Under the pieces are notes generated by a model, which did no database searches, had not been told where the DNA came from, and was given only the letters and a program-made list of their open reading frames with translations. Positions 1 through 7,871 of a stretch of 64,000 nucleotides of DNA are shown piece by piece; the first letter of the stretch is position 1, and every line of letters starts with the position of its first letter. The translations under genes and the position numbers were made by a program. The stretch is from Sphingomonas chungangi. GTDB taxonomy: Bacteria; Pseudomonadota; Alphaproteobacteria; Sphingomonadales; Sphingomonadaceae. The stretch covers positions 124,001 to 188,000 of the forward strand of contig NZ_JACEIB010000003.1 in NCBI RefSeq assembly GCF_013778325.1. Direction: 5' to 3'.

Positions 1-44
1 GGGATCATCCTGGCAAACTGCCTGCAATACGCATGAAGTCAATG

Positions 45-75
45 AAAAAGGCGCCGCCGGTTTCCCGGCGACGCC
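45..75 (-). terminator. Rho-independent terminator of the entericidin-like gene
   Basis: Read on the minus strand, an 11-base arm (complement of 65-75) pairs with the complement of 50-60 around a GAAA tetraloop, with one mismatch, and is followed by five T (complement of 45-49). It lies 27 bases past the stop of the lipoprotein gene. Confidence 0.8.
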
Positions 76-101
76 CTTCCGTTCTGCGATAAGCCCGAGG
101 C

Positions 102-239
102 TTATTTCGACTGGTCGGCCGCCTTGGTGGTGGCGTGGCCGACCGACGACACGTCCTTGCCGGCACCCGCGACGGTGTTGCAGGCGGCCAGCGTGAACAT
201 GCCGGCGAGCAGCCCGGCGGTGACGATCTTGCGAACCAT
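102..239 (-). CDS. Entericidin A/B-family small lipoprotein
   Basis: This 45-residue protein has an N-terminal lipoprotein signal (MVRKIVTAGLLAGMFTLAAC) with the lipobox cysteine at residue 20. A short polar tail (NTVAGAGKDVSSVG and onward) follows, the pattern of the entericidin EcnA/EcnB family of small membrane-anchored lipoproteins. The start at 239 is preceded by a GGGAGA ribosome site. The frame stays open upstream, but that part lacks a ribosome site and would bury the signal peptide. Enterobacterial relatives form an antidote/toxin pair; here there is one gene, so a stress-related envelope role is the safer guess. Confidence 0.85.
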   Translation of the reverse strand: MVRKIVTAGLLAGMFTLAACNTVAGAGKDVSSVGHATTKAADQSK

Positions 240-284
240 GGGAATCTCCCTTTCCAGACGGCGTAACAGCCGCCGCTCCGAGAC

Positions 285-309
285 AATGCGCCCCCGAAAC
301 AATGGTTCC
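285..309 (-). promoter_or_regulatory. Possible EcfG-type promoter for the entericidin-like gene
   Basis: On the minus strand GGAAC (complement of 305-309) is followed after 16 bases by CATT (complement of 285-288). The EcfG consensus is GGAAC-N16/17-CGTT, so one -10 base differs. The nearby stress locus makes it plausible, but it is only a motif match. Confidence 0.3.
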
Positions 310-509
310 GCAAACCGTCGCTTCGCGATTGGGGCTGTGCTTTTCAGGACAATGTGGCCCCGATAAAATTTTGGGTCCGGTCGCGCCATCGGGGGGGATG
401 ATGGAGCGGCCGGACCCAGTTTTGTTCTGGATAGCGAGAGCGGGGGGGCAAAAGGTCGCTATCCGGGGATTAAAACGGGCTAAAATGAGGCTGGTTCCCG
501 GTGCGCATG
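310..509. other. Gene-free 200 bp with two hairpins carrying G7 loops
   Basis: No convincing coding frame is present. Two perfect 9-bp stems stand in tandem. TGGGTCCGG at 372-380 pairs with 410-418 across a 29-base loop, and GGATAGCGA at 429-437 pairs with 456-464 across an 18-base loop. Each loop contains a run of seven G (seven C on the other strand). Possibilities are a small RNA or folded untranslated leader; no promoter could be assigned. Confidence 0.4.
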
Positions 510-534
510 AAAAAAATTCGGCCAAGTCGCCGAA
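510..534 (-). terminator. Terminator of the nepR-phyP operon
   Basis: On the minus strand TTCGGC and GCCGAA form a perfect 6-bp stem with a six-base loop, followed by seven T (complement of 510-516). It begins eight bases beyond the phyP stop. Confidence 0.8.
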
Positions 535-541
535 CTTCCTG

Positions 542-2116
542 TCAAACGTCGGCGACGTCCGTCATCACCCCGATCTCGATCGCCAGAAGCCCCTCGGCAT
601 CGTCGCGCTCCATCGGTGAGCGAAGTTGGCGCGAGAGGCCGCCGATCACGCGCTCGAACAATTCGAAATGCTGGTCGATCGGAGCCGCATCGCGGTTCAG
701 AGCGGGTGAGCGTATTGCCAGACGCGCGCGATCGGGCCTGTCCGGCACGGCCTCCAGCGTGATCCCGATCGTCGTGCCGGGCAGCCGCATCATCGCCGTC
801 TCGATTACCTCGACGAGCAGGAAGGCGACCGACACCGCGACATCCTGATTGGCGTGGAAGAGGCCGACCTGCAGCGTGATGACCGGCGGCTTGATGCCGG
901 ACGGCAAAGACCCGCGCAGGTTGGCGGCGATCTCCCCGATCAGTGGCCGCAGCGCGATGCCGTGATTGACCTCGAGCTCCGCATAGTGGCTGCGATGGAC
1001 CAGCGCGAGCGCGTCCACGCGGCGCTGGATGGTGGCGTAGGCGTCACCGGCCTCGGTGGTCGGTGCGCCGCGCGCGTGGATGTTGAGCAGGCTGGCGACC
1101 ACCTGAAGGTTGTTCTTCACGCGATGGTGCACCTCGCGCGTCAGCCGGGTCTGGCGGGCGAGGCCATCCTCCAGGTCTGCCTCGTGGCGGGTGATGGTCT
1201 GGGCGGCGCGCTCGAACGCCTCGCCCAGCGCGCGGATCTCGAAGGCCGGCGTGGTGAGTGCCGGCGACACGAAGCGGCCGGTCAGGCGATAGGTTTCGAT
1301 CGCCTCCTGCATCGTCTCGAGCGGTCGCAGGATCAGGCGATCGACCACCAGCCAGCCGATCGCTGCGCCTGCCACCCACATCAGGATGGGCAGCAGCGTC
1401 AGCAGCACCTCGTTGGCGCTGAGCGGAGGGCTCGCCACCGACATGGAGAGTCGCAGCTGCCCGGCTGCGACCGGCTGATCGGCCAGCGTCTCGCGCCCGA
1501 CCGGCATCGATTCGAGCGAGGCGAGGGCCAGCTCATGCCCGCTATCGTCGCTGATCTTGAGGGCGTAGGTTCCGTCCTGGGCATGCGGATGGGCGGCGGT
1601 CGCCAGCAGCGTTCGCGGCAGAATGGCGACGGTCCAGCCAGGCAGGTCGGAGGCGCTGGCGACGATCCGCAGCGACTGCCCGTCCCGATCGAAGGTGACG
1701 ATGGGGGTCGGCGACGGCACGCGCGTTGGCCATGCGGCCCTGATCGGACGACTGGCGCAGATGAGGTGACCGGCCGGATCGAATACCGCCACCATGGCAT
1801 CCGGCCCGATCGTCGCCGCGGCCCGTACGCAGCCGCCCACACCTTCTCGCTGGGTGCCGCGCAGGATGCCGGCGGTGCGATCGATCATCAGGTTGAAGCG
1901 CTCGGCGCTGTCGGTCGCGAGCAGGCGCGCCGCTGCTTCCCGATTGGCGCGGTTCGCCTGCGCCGTCTCCAGCGAGGCCAGCGACGCGATCATGCCCAGC
2001 GGCAGCAGCGCCAGGCTGAGCACGATCAGGATCTTCAGGCTGGTCGAGAGACGCGCGAAAAGCCGGACGGCCGGTGAAGGCGACGGAAGAGGGTGCAAGG
2101 GGTGCTCTGGCGGCAC
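542..2116 (-). CDS. phyP: PhyP-type HisKA_2 sensor protein, negative regulator of PhyR
   Basis: The 524-residue membrane sensor has a transmembrane helix near residues 27-50, a periplasmic sensing region, a second helix near 235-260, a HAMP-like linker and a HisKA_2 dimerisation/phosphotransfer box (EVHHRVKNNLQVVASLLN, about residue 335). The expected HATPase N-box is replaced by LLVEVIETAMMRLP and no clear DxGxG follows, so the ATP-binding domain looks degenerate. In Sphingomonas sp. Fr1 the HisKA_2 protein PhyP, encoded next to nepR, works as a PhyR phosphatase; position and degeneracy here match. It starts with GTG at 2116, four bases past the nepR stop, suggesting translational coupling. 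Confidence 0.85.
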   Translation of the reverse strand: MPPEHPLHPLPSPSPAVRLFARLSTSLKILIVLSLALLPLGMIASLASLETAQANRANREAAARLLATDSAERFNLMIDRTAGILRGTQREGVGGCVRAAATIGPDAMVAVFDPAGHLICASRPIRAAWPTRVPSPTPIVTFDRDGQSLRIVASASDLPGWTVAILPRTLLATAAHPHAQDGTYALKISDDSGHELALASLESMPVGRETLADQPVAAGQLRLSMSVASPPLSANEVLLTLLPILMWVAGAAIGWLVVDRLILRPLETMQEAIETYRLTGRFVSPALTTPAFEIRALGEAFERAAQTITRHEADLEDGLARQTRLTREVHHRVKNNLQVVASLLNIHARGAPTTEAGDAYATIQRRVDALALVHRSHYAELEVNHGIALRPLIGEIAANLRGSLPSGIKPPVITLQVGLFHANQDVAVSVAFLLVEVIETAMMRLPGTTIGITLEAVPDRPDRARLAIRSPALNRDAAPIDQHFELFERVIGGLSRQLRSPMERDDAEGLLAIEIGVMTDVADV

Positions 2117-2120
2117 GCCC

Positions 2121-2291
2121 CTAGCGGAGCTTGCCCAGCAGATCGAGAAGCTCGGTCGGGATCTCCTCGCTCACCGTCTTGGAATATACGGAACGCAGGG
2201 CATGGCCGACGTCCCGATCGGACGCCTTGCCGTCTCCGCCGGATCCCGCTGAACCCTTGGCGCCGCGCTTGCTCTTGTTACCGTCGCTCAA
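2121..2291 (-). CDS. nepR: NepR anti-sigma factor
   Basis: This 56-residue protein starts with TTG at 2291. Its second half carries the NepR signature, VGHALRSVYSKTVSEEIPTE followed by LLDLLGKLR, which supplies the two helices that bind EcfG or the sigma-like domain of PhyR. The N-terminus is basic and glycine-rich, as usual in this family. It holds EcfG inactive until phosphorylated PhyR captures it. It is the first gene of an operon with phyP and is divergent from phyR. The TTG start suggests modest translation; the family does not conserve the N-terminus, so the exact start is less sure than the gene. Confidence 0.9.
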   Translation of the reverse strand: MSDGNKSKRGAKGSAGSGGDGKASDRDVGHALRSVYSKTVSEEIPTELLDLLGKLR

Positions 2292-2576
2292 CGCCAATCT
2301 GCCCCGTCCCCTGTCGATATCGCCCTGCGATCACCGAACGCGAAACCCTAGTCATCGAAACCCACGTCATCAAAACCGCCTGCTAGGCCGATCGTTTCGG
2401 CATTCGCACGACATGCGATAAAATCCTCGCGTGGCCGTGGAAACAAAAAAGTCGCAGGATGGTTCCCGCATTGATGATCGTTTCGTTCAAGGGGGCGATC
2501 GTCCGGGGGAGGGCGCACTCGACAGTCGTTCCTGCCCTGGGCCAATATGGGCTGCACACAGGAGTTTGGAACGATC
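2292..2576. promoter_or_regulatory. Divergent nepR/phyR promoter region
   Basis: No gene was found in these 285 bases. For nepR, GGAAC on the minus strand (complement of 2462-2466) is followed after 16 bases by TGTT (complement of 2442-2445), a near match to the EcfG consensus. For phyR, the plus strand has GGAAA at 2439-2443 and GGTT 17 bases later, a weaker match. Both use the same few dozen bases, so the region may be bidirectional and fed back on by EcfG. Confidence 0.35.
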
Positions 2577-3374
2577 ATGTCGCTTGGACAGGAACTGGCC
2601 CCCCATCTGCCGTTCGTACGGCGTTACGCGCGTGCCCTCACCGGTACGCAGAAGCATGGCGACGCCTATGTGCGCGCCACGCTGGAGGCAATCGTCGCCG
2701 CGCCCGAGGATTTTCCGCGCGATGTCGATCCGCGCCTCGGCCTCTACAAGACCTTTCAGGCGATCTGGGGTTCGGCCAATGTCGAGACCGGCGTTGATGG
2801 CGGGCAGGACGCCGCCCAGCCCGAGGCGATCGCGCAGGCCCGCCTGGCCCGCATCACGCCGCGCTCGCGCCAGGCCTTGCTGCTGACCGCGATGGAGGGC
2901 TTCACCAATGAGGATGCGGCCTATCTGATCGGCGTCGATGCGCCCGAGGTGGAGACACTGGTGGCCGACGCACTCTCGGAGATCGAGCGTCAGACCCATG
3001 CCGAGGTCCTCATCATCGAGGACGAGCCGATCATCGCGATGGACCTCGAGACGATCGTGCGCGATCTCGGCCATGGCGTGACCGGCGTGGCGGTGACCCG
3101 CGACGAGGCGGTGGCGCAGGCGATGGCGCGACGCCCCGGCCTGGTGCTGGCTGACATCCAGCTCGCCGACGACAGTTCGGGCATCGATGCGGTGAAGGAC
3201 ATCCTCGCCCAGTTCGAGGTGCCGGTGATCTTCATCACCGCCTTCCCCGAGCGCCTGCTGACCGGCGAGCGGCCCGAGCCGACCTTCCTGATCACCAAGC
3301 CCTTCCAGCGCTCCACGGTGAAGGCGGCGATCGCGCAGGCGCTGTTCTTCGACAGCTCGACGGTCCCCGCCTAA
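2577..3374 (+). CDS. phyR: PhyR anti-anti-sigma response regulator
   Basis: This 265-residue protein has an N-terminal sigma-like domain (about 1-140, start MSLGQELAPHLPFVRRYARA) that mimics an ECF sigma factor, and a C-terminal receiver domain (about 143-255). Receiver residues are visible: acidic pair in IIEDEP, phospho-acceptor D193 in LVLADIQL, T221 and K241 in LITKPF. Once phosphorylated it binds NepR and frees EcfG. An upstream in-frame ATG at 2547 would add ten residues; 2577 matches the family N-terminus. Confidence 0.95.
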   Translation: MSLGQELAPHLPFVRRYARALTGTQKHGDAYVRATLEAIVAAPEDFPRDVDPRLGLYKTFQAIWGSANVETGVDGGQDAAQPEAIAQARLARITPRSRQALLLTAMEGFTNEDAAYLIGVDAPEVETLVADALSEIERQTHAEVLIIEDEPIIAMDLETIVRDLGHGVTGVAVTRDEAVAQAMARRPGLVLADIQLADDSSGIDAVKDILAQFEVPVIFITAFPERLLTGERPEPTFLITKPFQRSTVKAAIAQALFFDSSTVPA

Positions 3375-3400
3375 GGAACCTGCGCCCCTCTCCCGACGTT
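3375..3400 (+). promoter_or_regulatory. Consensus EcfG (general stress) promoter
   Basis: GGAAC (3375-3379), a 17-base spacer and CGTT (3397-3400) match the alphaproteobacterial EcfG consensus exactly. It begins directly at the phyR stop and lies 30 bases before the small membrane-protein gene that precedes ecfG, which implies autoregulation of ecfG. Confidence 0.85.
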
Positions 3401-3429
3401 GGCACAGCGTAACGATCGGGAGAGGGCCG

Positions 3430-3567
3430 ATGGCTGAGCACGAACCGCGTCTTTCGGAAATGGAAGCCAGCGCCGGCAAGAAGACCGGCGCGATGCGCTA
3501 CGTCCTTGCCATTTCGCTCGTTGCGATCGTGGTTATCTTCGCCATCCTCCTGATTATCAATCGATAA
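3430..3567 (+). CDS. Small single-pass membrane protein between phyR and ecfG
   Basis: A 45-residue ORF with a strong GGGAGAGG ribosome site seven bases or less before its ATG. The first 20 residues are charged (MAEHEPRLSEMEASAGKKTG) and the rest is one hydrophobic helix (YVLAISLVAIVVIFAILLII) ending NR. It stands directly behind the consensus EcfG promoter and 100 bases before the likely ecfG start, so it should be strongly stress-induced. I do not recognise a named family; the order suggests a membrane stress protein or a modulator of the cascade. Confidence 0.75.
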   Translation: MAEHEPRLSEMEASAGKKTGAMRYVLAISLVAIVVIFAILLIINR

Positions 3568-3667
3568 TATGGAAGTTTACAATGCAAGGGTGGCGCCTGG
3601 AGACCAGGCCCCCTATGTCTCGGAAGAGGACGACACTGTTGGCAGTGGTACGGAGCTTGGGGCAGCG

Positions 3668-4336
3668 ATGACGAATGACGGTCCGCCCCGCGCGGAGGAT
3701 GAGGATGACGGTGTCGAGACGGTGGAAACTCCCGTCCATACGCCGCTTCCCGACAACGAATTCAAGGTGCAGCTGGCGCAGGTGATCCCGCACCTGCGCG
3801 CCTTCGGTCGCTCGCTTTCGGGCAATCGCGACCTTGCCGACGATTTGGTGCAGGAAACCCTGCTCAAGGCGTGGGCGGCGCGGCAGCGCTTCCAGGCGGG
3901 CACCAACATGCGCGCGTGGACCTTCATCATCCTGCGCAACCTTTTCCTCAGCCAGATGCGCCGCGCGCGCTTCAAGGGCGAGTGGGACGAGATCACGGCG
4001 AACAAGCTGCTCGCGGCGCCGGCGAGCCAGGATCGCCATGTCGAGCTTGGCGATATGCAGCGCGCGTTGCTGCATCTGCCGCAGCCGCAGCGCGAGGCGC
4101 TGATCCTCGTCGGCGCGGGCGGGTTCGCCTATGAAGAGGCGGCCGAGATCTGCGGCTGTGCGGTCGGCACGATCAAGAGCCGCGTCGCGCGGGGCCGCGT
4201 GGCGCTGGAGGCTCTGCTCAGCGAGGGCAAGCTGCCGTCGCGCCGCACGCACGAAACCGATCCGAACACCACCGCGCTGCAGACGATCATGGATCAGGTC
4301 GACGATTTGAGCCGAGATGCGCTGGATCATAAATAA
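3668..4336 (+). CDS. ecfG: General stress ECF sigma factor EcfG
   Basis: The 222-residue protein has a sigma-70 region 2 (about residues 35-105, with LADDLVQETLLKAW and MRAWTFIILRNLF) and a region 4 helix-turn-helix (about 120-185, with FAYEEAAEICGCAVGTIKSR). A short acidic N-terminal stretch precedes them. It directs transcription from GGAAC/CGTT promoters and is held by NepR. An in-frame ATG at 3569 would add 33 residues but lacks a ribosome site; 3668 is preferred. Confidence 0.93.
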   Translation: MTNDGPPRAEDEDDGVETVETPVHTPLPDNEFKVQLAQVIPHLRAFGRSLSGNRDLADDLVQETLLKAWAARQRFQAGTNMRAWTFIILRNLFLSQMRRARFKGEWDEITANKLLAAPASQDRHVELGDMQRALLHLPQPQREALILVGAGGFAYEEAAEICGCAVGTIKSRVARGRVALEALLSEGKLPSRRTHETDPNTTALQTIMDQVDDLSRDALDHK

Positions 4337-4375
4337 GGCGGCGTTCGGCGCTGCGTCCCTGCGGGGGTAACGAAG

Positions 4376-4411
4376 CAATCCTCCGCCGGTACGCCGGCGG
4401 ATTGTCTTGTC
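4376..4411 (+). terminator. Hairpin between ecfG and the NepR-like gene
   Basis: A near-perfect inverted repeat (CAATCCTCCGCCG paired with CGGCGGATTG, one bulge) surrounds a short loop and is followed by TCTTGT. It lies 40 bases past ecfG and 35 bases past the convergent small gene, so it could serve both. The T tract is short. Confidence 0.5.
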
Positions 4412-4445
4412 CCTTTGCTCTTCGCGATGACGAGAAAGCAGATGC

Positions 4446-4598
4446 CTACGGTATCCGGTTGAGCAACTTCGCGAACTCGGCCGGCATGTCTTTGCTGCAA
4501 TCGAAGCTCACGCGCAGCGCATCACGCACGCCCTGATGCTCGACAGGGGCGGACACCGTGCGGATCCGCCCGTTCGAGCGAGGCTCTGCCTCGGTCAT
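4446..4598 (-). CDS. Small NepR-like protein, convergent with ecfG
   Basis: This 50-residue ORF starts at ATG 4598. Its C-terminal half, HQGVRDALRVSFDCSKDMPA then EFAKLLNRIP, follows the same pattern as NepR (xVGxALRxxY..., PIPxELLDLLxKL). The match is by eye and weaker than nepR at 2121, but length, spacing of the two helices and position beside ecfG fit. It might be a second anti-sigma factor or a diverged paralogue. The gene also argues that the divergent glnE does not start as far upstream as 4558. Confidence 0.6.
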   Translation of the reverse strand: MTEAEPRSNGRIRTVSAPVEHQGVRDALRVSFDCSKDMPAEFAKLLNRIP

Positions 4599-4686
4599 CG
4601 ATTTCCGGCCCTGCGTGATCATGAACAGACAACGCGGGACCTTTGCGGGGGTTGCGTTGGATCAGGTTCGGCTGCAACCCGCGAGC

Positions 4687-7395
4687 ATGAGCGGCGAAAA
4701 TGCCACACGGGTGCAGGAGGCGCTGGCGAGGGCATTGGCGCACGCGCCGTATCTGAGGCGTCTTGCGGGCCGCGAGACCGACGTGCGGATCGCGCTGGAA
4801 CAGGGGAATCTCCCCGCTGCGCTTGATTCATATGAAAATCCGGGAAGCGACGGCGATTCGCTCGCGTCGCAGTTGCGGAAGAAAAAGAGGCGCTTGGCGC
4901 TCGCCTTGGCGGTGGGGGATCTGTCCGGCGTGCTGACCATCGAGGAGGTCACCGGCCACCTCAGCCGTTTCGCCGATCACGCGCTGGGTCTTGCCATCGA
5001 AGCGGCGATCCGGGAGCGCACGCCCGATGTCGAACCGCGCGGCTTCGTGGCGCTCGCGCTGGGCAAGCACGGCAGCAGCGAGCTCAATTATTCGTCGGAC
5101 ATCGATCCGATCCTGCTGTTCGATCCCGAGACGCTGCCCCGCCGCGCAAGGGACGAGCCGGTCGAGGCGGCCGCCCGCATCGCGCGGCGCGTGGTCGAAC
5201 TGCTGCAGGCGGTGGACGGCGACGGCTATGTCTTCCGCGTCGATCTGCGGCTTCGCCCTTCGCCCGAGGCCACGCCGCCGGCGCTGCCGATCTCGGCAGC
5301 GCTGACCTATTATGAATCGAGCGCGCTGCCGTGGGAACGTGCCGCCTTCATCCGCGCCCGCGCGGCGGCGGGCGATATCGCGCTCGGGCAGGAGTTCCTG
5401 TCGGCGATCCGGCCATTCGTCTGGCGCCGCTCGCTCGATTTCGGCGCGTTGGGCGAGATTCGTGCTCTGACTCGCCGCATCCGCAGCCATTATGAGGGTG
5501 GCCAGCGCTTCGGCCCGGGCTACGATCTCAAGCGCGGGCGGGGCGGCATCCGCGAGGTGGAGTTCTTCGCGCAGATCCATCAGCTGATCCACGGCGGTCG
5601 CGATCCGTCGCTGCGCGCACCGGCGACGCTCGATGCGCTGAAGGCGTTGGGTCGAGCCGGGCTGGTCGGGGCGGAGGAGGTGACCGCTCTCTCCGAGGCT
5701 TATCGTCTCTATCGCAGCGTCGAGCACCGGCTGCAGATGGTGGAGGACCAGCAGACGCACAGTTTGCCGCGCGACGCGGCGGCGCTCGACAATGTCGCTA
5801 AGCTGGATGGCCGGACCGATGGTGCCGCCCTGCTCGATGCCCTGCGCCCGCACGTCGAGCGCGTCGGCGCGCGATATGACAGCCTCGATCCGCCAGAGGA
5901 TCAGGGCTTGCCGCGTGACGAGGCGCCGTTGGAGGCCATGCTGGTGTCAGCCGGCTTCGTCGACGCGAAGGTGGCCGCGCAGCGCGTCGCACAGTGGCGG
6001 GGCGGCGGCGTCCGCGCGCTTCGCTCGCCCGCCGCGCAACAGGCTCTGGAAGCGGTGCTGCCCGCACTGGTGGCGGCGCTGGGCCGCGCGCCCGATCCCG
6101 CGACGGCGCTCAACCGCTTCGATGCGATGCTCTCGCGCCTGCCGAGTGCGATCAACCTCTTCCGGCTGCTGGAGGCCCGGCCGCCGCTCGCCCGGCTCGT
6201 CGGCGACGTGCTGAGCCTGGCCCCGGCGTTGGCCGAGATGCTGAGCCGCCGGGCCGAGCTGATCGATGGCCTGATCGACGCCAGTGCACTGGAGCCGCCG
6301 GCCGGGGTCGCCGCGCTCGCATGTCGCTTCGCCCGTCGCGACGACGAGGATTATCAGGCGATGCTCGATCGCGTGCGGCGCGAGGTCAACGAGTTGCGCT
6401 TCGCCGAAGGCGTGCAGATCGTTTCGGCCTTCGCCGATCCATTGGAGGTCGCCGCCGGCTATTCGCGTATCGCCGAGGGCGCGTTGCTCGCGCTCGCCGA
6501 TGCGACCGTGGTGGAATTCGAGAGGGCGCATGGCCGCGTGGCCGGTGGCGAATTGCTGATCCTGGCGCTCGGGCGTTTCGGCGGGGCGGCGCTTACCCAC
6601 GCATCCGATCTCGATCTTGTCTATCTCTTTACCGGCGATCACCTCGCGGAATCGGACGGGCCGAAGCCGCTCGGCGCCACCCATTATTTCAACCGCCTCG
6701 CCCAGCGCGTCACCGCCGCCCTCTCGGTGCCGACAGCCGCCGGGCCACTTTATGAGGTGGACACGCGGCTGCGCCCGTCGGGCGCGCAGGGGCTGCTCGC
6801 CGTCAGCCTCGACAGCTTCGCGCGCTATCAGCGCGAGGGGGCGTGGGCCTGGGAGCATATGGCGCTGGCACGCGCCCGGCCGGTTTACGGATCGGCGGAA
6901 GGGCGCACGGCGCTGCAGGCGACTATCGAAGAGACGCTGGGGCGCGAGCGCGAAATCGCGACACTCATCACCGATGCGGTCAAGATGCGCGGCGACATGG
7001 CCCGCCACAAGCCGCCCGCCGGGCCGCTCGACGTGAAGCTGATCGACGGCGGGCTGGTCGATCTGGAATTTGCCATCCACGTCACGCAACTGGGCAACCG
7101 GACCGGCTTCGATCCGCGCCTTCGCGTGGCGCTATCGGCGCTGATCGACGCGGGGCTGCTTCCCGAGGCGCTTCGGCCAGCCTACGAACTGCTCGCTCGC
7201 ATCCTCGTGACGCTTCGGTTGATCAGCCCCGATGCGCAGGAGCCCGGCCCCGCCGCGCGCGATGCGCTGGTCCGCGCCTGCGGCCTTCCCGACTGGCCGT
7301 CTCTGCTTGCGGCGCTCGACGAGGCGCGGCAGAGCGTGCAGCAGGTTTGGGGCGCGATCGTCACGCAGGCAGGACACGCGGCAGGAGAGGCATGA
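4687..7395 (+). CDS. glnE: Bifunctional glutamine synthetase adenylyltransferase/deadenylase GlnE
   Basis: A protein of about 902 residues with two nucleotidyltransferase halves separated by helical regulatory domains. The N-terminal half has GKHGSSELNYSSDIDPILLF (adenylyl removase); the C-terminal half has GRFGGAALTHASDLDLVYLF (adenylyl transferase). Each keeps the GS/GG...DxD signature. It attaches or removes AMP on glutamine synthetase in response to PII state, controlling ammonium assimilation. In-frame ATGs also occur at 4558 and 4621; 4687 (MSGENATRVQEAL) is chosen because the earlier ones would cross the divergent small gene. The bcp start overlaps its stop. Confidence 0.92.
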   Translation: MSGENATRVQEALARALAHAPYLRRLAGRETDVRIALEQGNLPAALDSYENPGSDGDSLASQLRKKKRRLALALAVGDLSGVLTIEEVTGHLSRFADHALGLAIEAAIRERTPDVEPRGFVALALGKHGSSELNYSSDIDPILLFDPETLPRRARDEPVEAAARIARRVVELLQAVDGDGYVFRVDLRLRPSPEATPPALPISAALTYYESSALPWERAAFIRARAAAGDIALGQEFLSAIRPFVWRRSLDFGALGEIRALTRRIRSHYEGGQRFGPGYDLKRGRGGIREVEFFAQIHQLIHGGRDPSLRAPATLDALKALGRAGLVGAEEVTALSEAYRLYRSVEHRLQMVEDQQTHSLPRDAAALDNVAKLDGRTDGAALLDALRPHVERVGARYDSLDPPEDQGLPRDEAPLEAMLVSAGFVDAKVAAQRVAQWRGGGVRALRSPAAQQALEAVLPALVAALGRAPDPATALNRFDAMLSRLPSAINLFRLLEARPPLARLVGDVLSLAPALAEMLSRRAELIDGLIDASALEPPAGVAALACRFARRDDEDYQAMLDRVRREVNELRFAEGVQIVSAFADPLEVAAGYSRIAEGALLALADATVVEFERAHGRVAGGELLILALGRFGGAALTHASDLDLVYLFTGDHLAESDGPKPLGATHYFNRLAQRVTAALSVPTAAGPLYEVDTRLRPSGAQGLLAVSLDSFARYQREGAWAWEHMALARARPVYGSAEGRTALQATIEETLGREREIATLITDAVKMRGDMARHKPPAGPLDVKLIDGGLVDLEFAIHVTQLGNRTGFDPRLRVALSALIDAGLLPEALRPAYELLARILVTLRLISPDAQEPGPAARDALVRACGLPDWPSLLAALDEARQSVQQVWGAIVTQAGHAAGEA

Positions 7396-7871
7396 TGGCA
7401 GAGATCAATCCCGGCGATATGGCACCCGATGCCACGCTGACCACGCCCGAGGGCGGCACGCTGAAGCTGTCGCAGCTGCGGGGCAAGCCGCTGGTCCTCT
7501 ATTTCTATCCGAAGGACGACACCTCCGGCTGCACGCGCGAGGCACAGGATTTTTCGCGCTTCAAGGGGGCGTTCGACATTGCCGGTGTCGCCATCCTTGG
7601 CGTTTCCAAGGATCCACCCGCCAAGCACGTGAAGTTTACCGCCAAATACGATCTCACCATCAGCCTGGCGTCGGACGAGGACGGATCGGTTTGCGTTGCG
7701 TTCGGCACCTGGATCGAGAAGAGCCTCTACGGCCGCAAATATATGGGCATCGACCGCGCCACCTTCCTGATCGATGCGGACGGGCGCGTCGCGAAGGTGT
7801 GGCGCAAGGTGAAGGTTCCGGGCCATGCCGAGGCGGTGCTGGCGGCGGCCGAGGAACTGGTGCGCGCGTGA
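7392..7871 (+). CDS. bcp: Thiol peroxidase, Bcp/PrxQ peroxiredoxin
   Basis: A 159-residue AhpC/TSA-fold peroxiredoxin. The active-site motif PKDDTSGCTREAQDF holds the peroxidatic cysteine; the cysteine five residues later of many Bcp proteins is absent (EAQDF instead of EAxxF with C), so it may use an external resolving thiol. It reduces peroxides with thioredoxin. ATG 7392 overlaps the glnE stop; a second ATG follows at once (7395) and the AGGAGAGG site serves either. The following DUF455 gene overlaps its stop, so the three genes are probably co-transcribed. Confidence 0.93.
   Translation: MMAEINPGDMAPDATLTTPEGGTLKLSQLRGKPLVLYFYPKDDTSGCTREAQDFSRFKGAFDIAGVAILGVSKDPPAKHVKFTAKYDLTISLASDEDGSVCVAFGTWIEKSLYGRKYMGIDRATFLIDADGRVAKVWRKVKVPGHAEAVLAAAEELVRA

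Noticed and set aside
854-2077. 407-codon open frame on the plus strand across phyP
   Set aside because: It is antisense to the clear PhyP protein; the high GC content keeps opposite frames open. Its translation is rich in R, Q, A and H with no domain.
4558-4686. Upstream glnE start codons (4558, 4621)
   Set aside because: They would place glnE across or against the divergent NepR-like gene and lack a family-like N-terminus; 4687 was preferred, though not proven.
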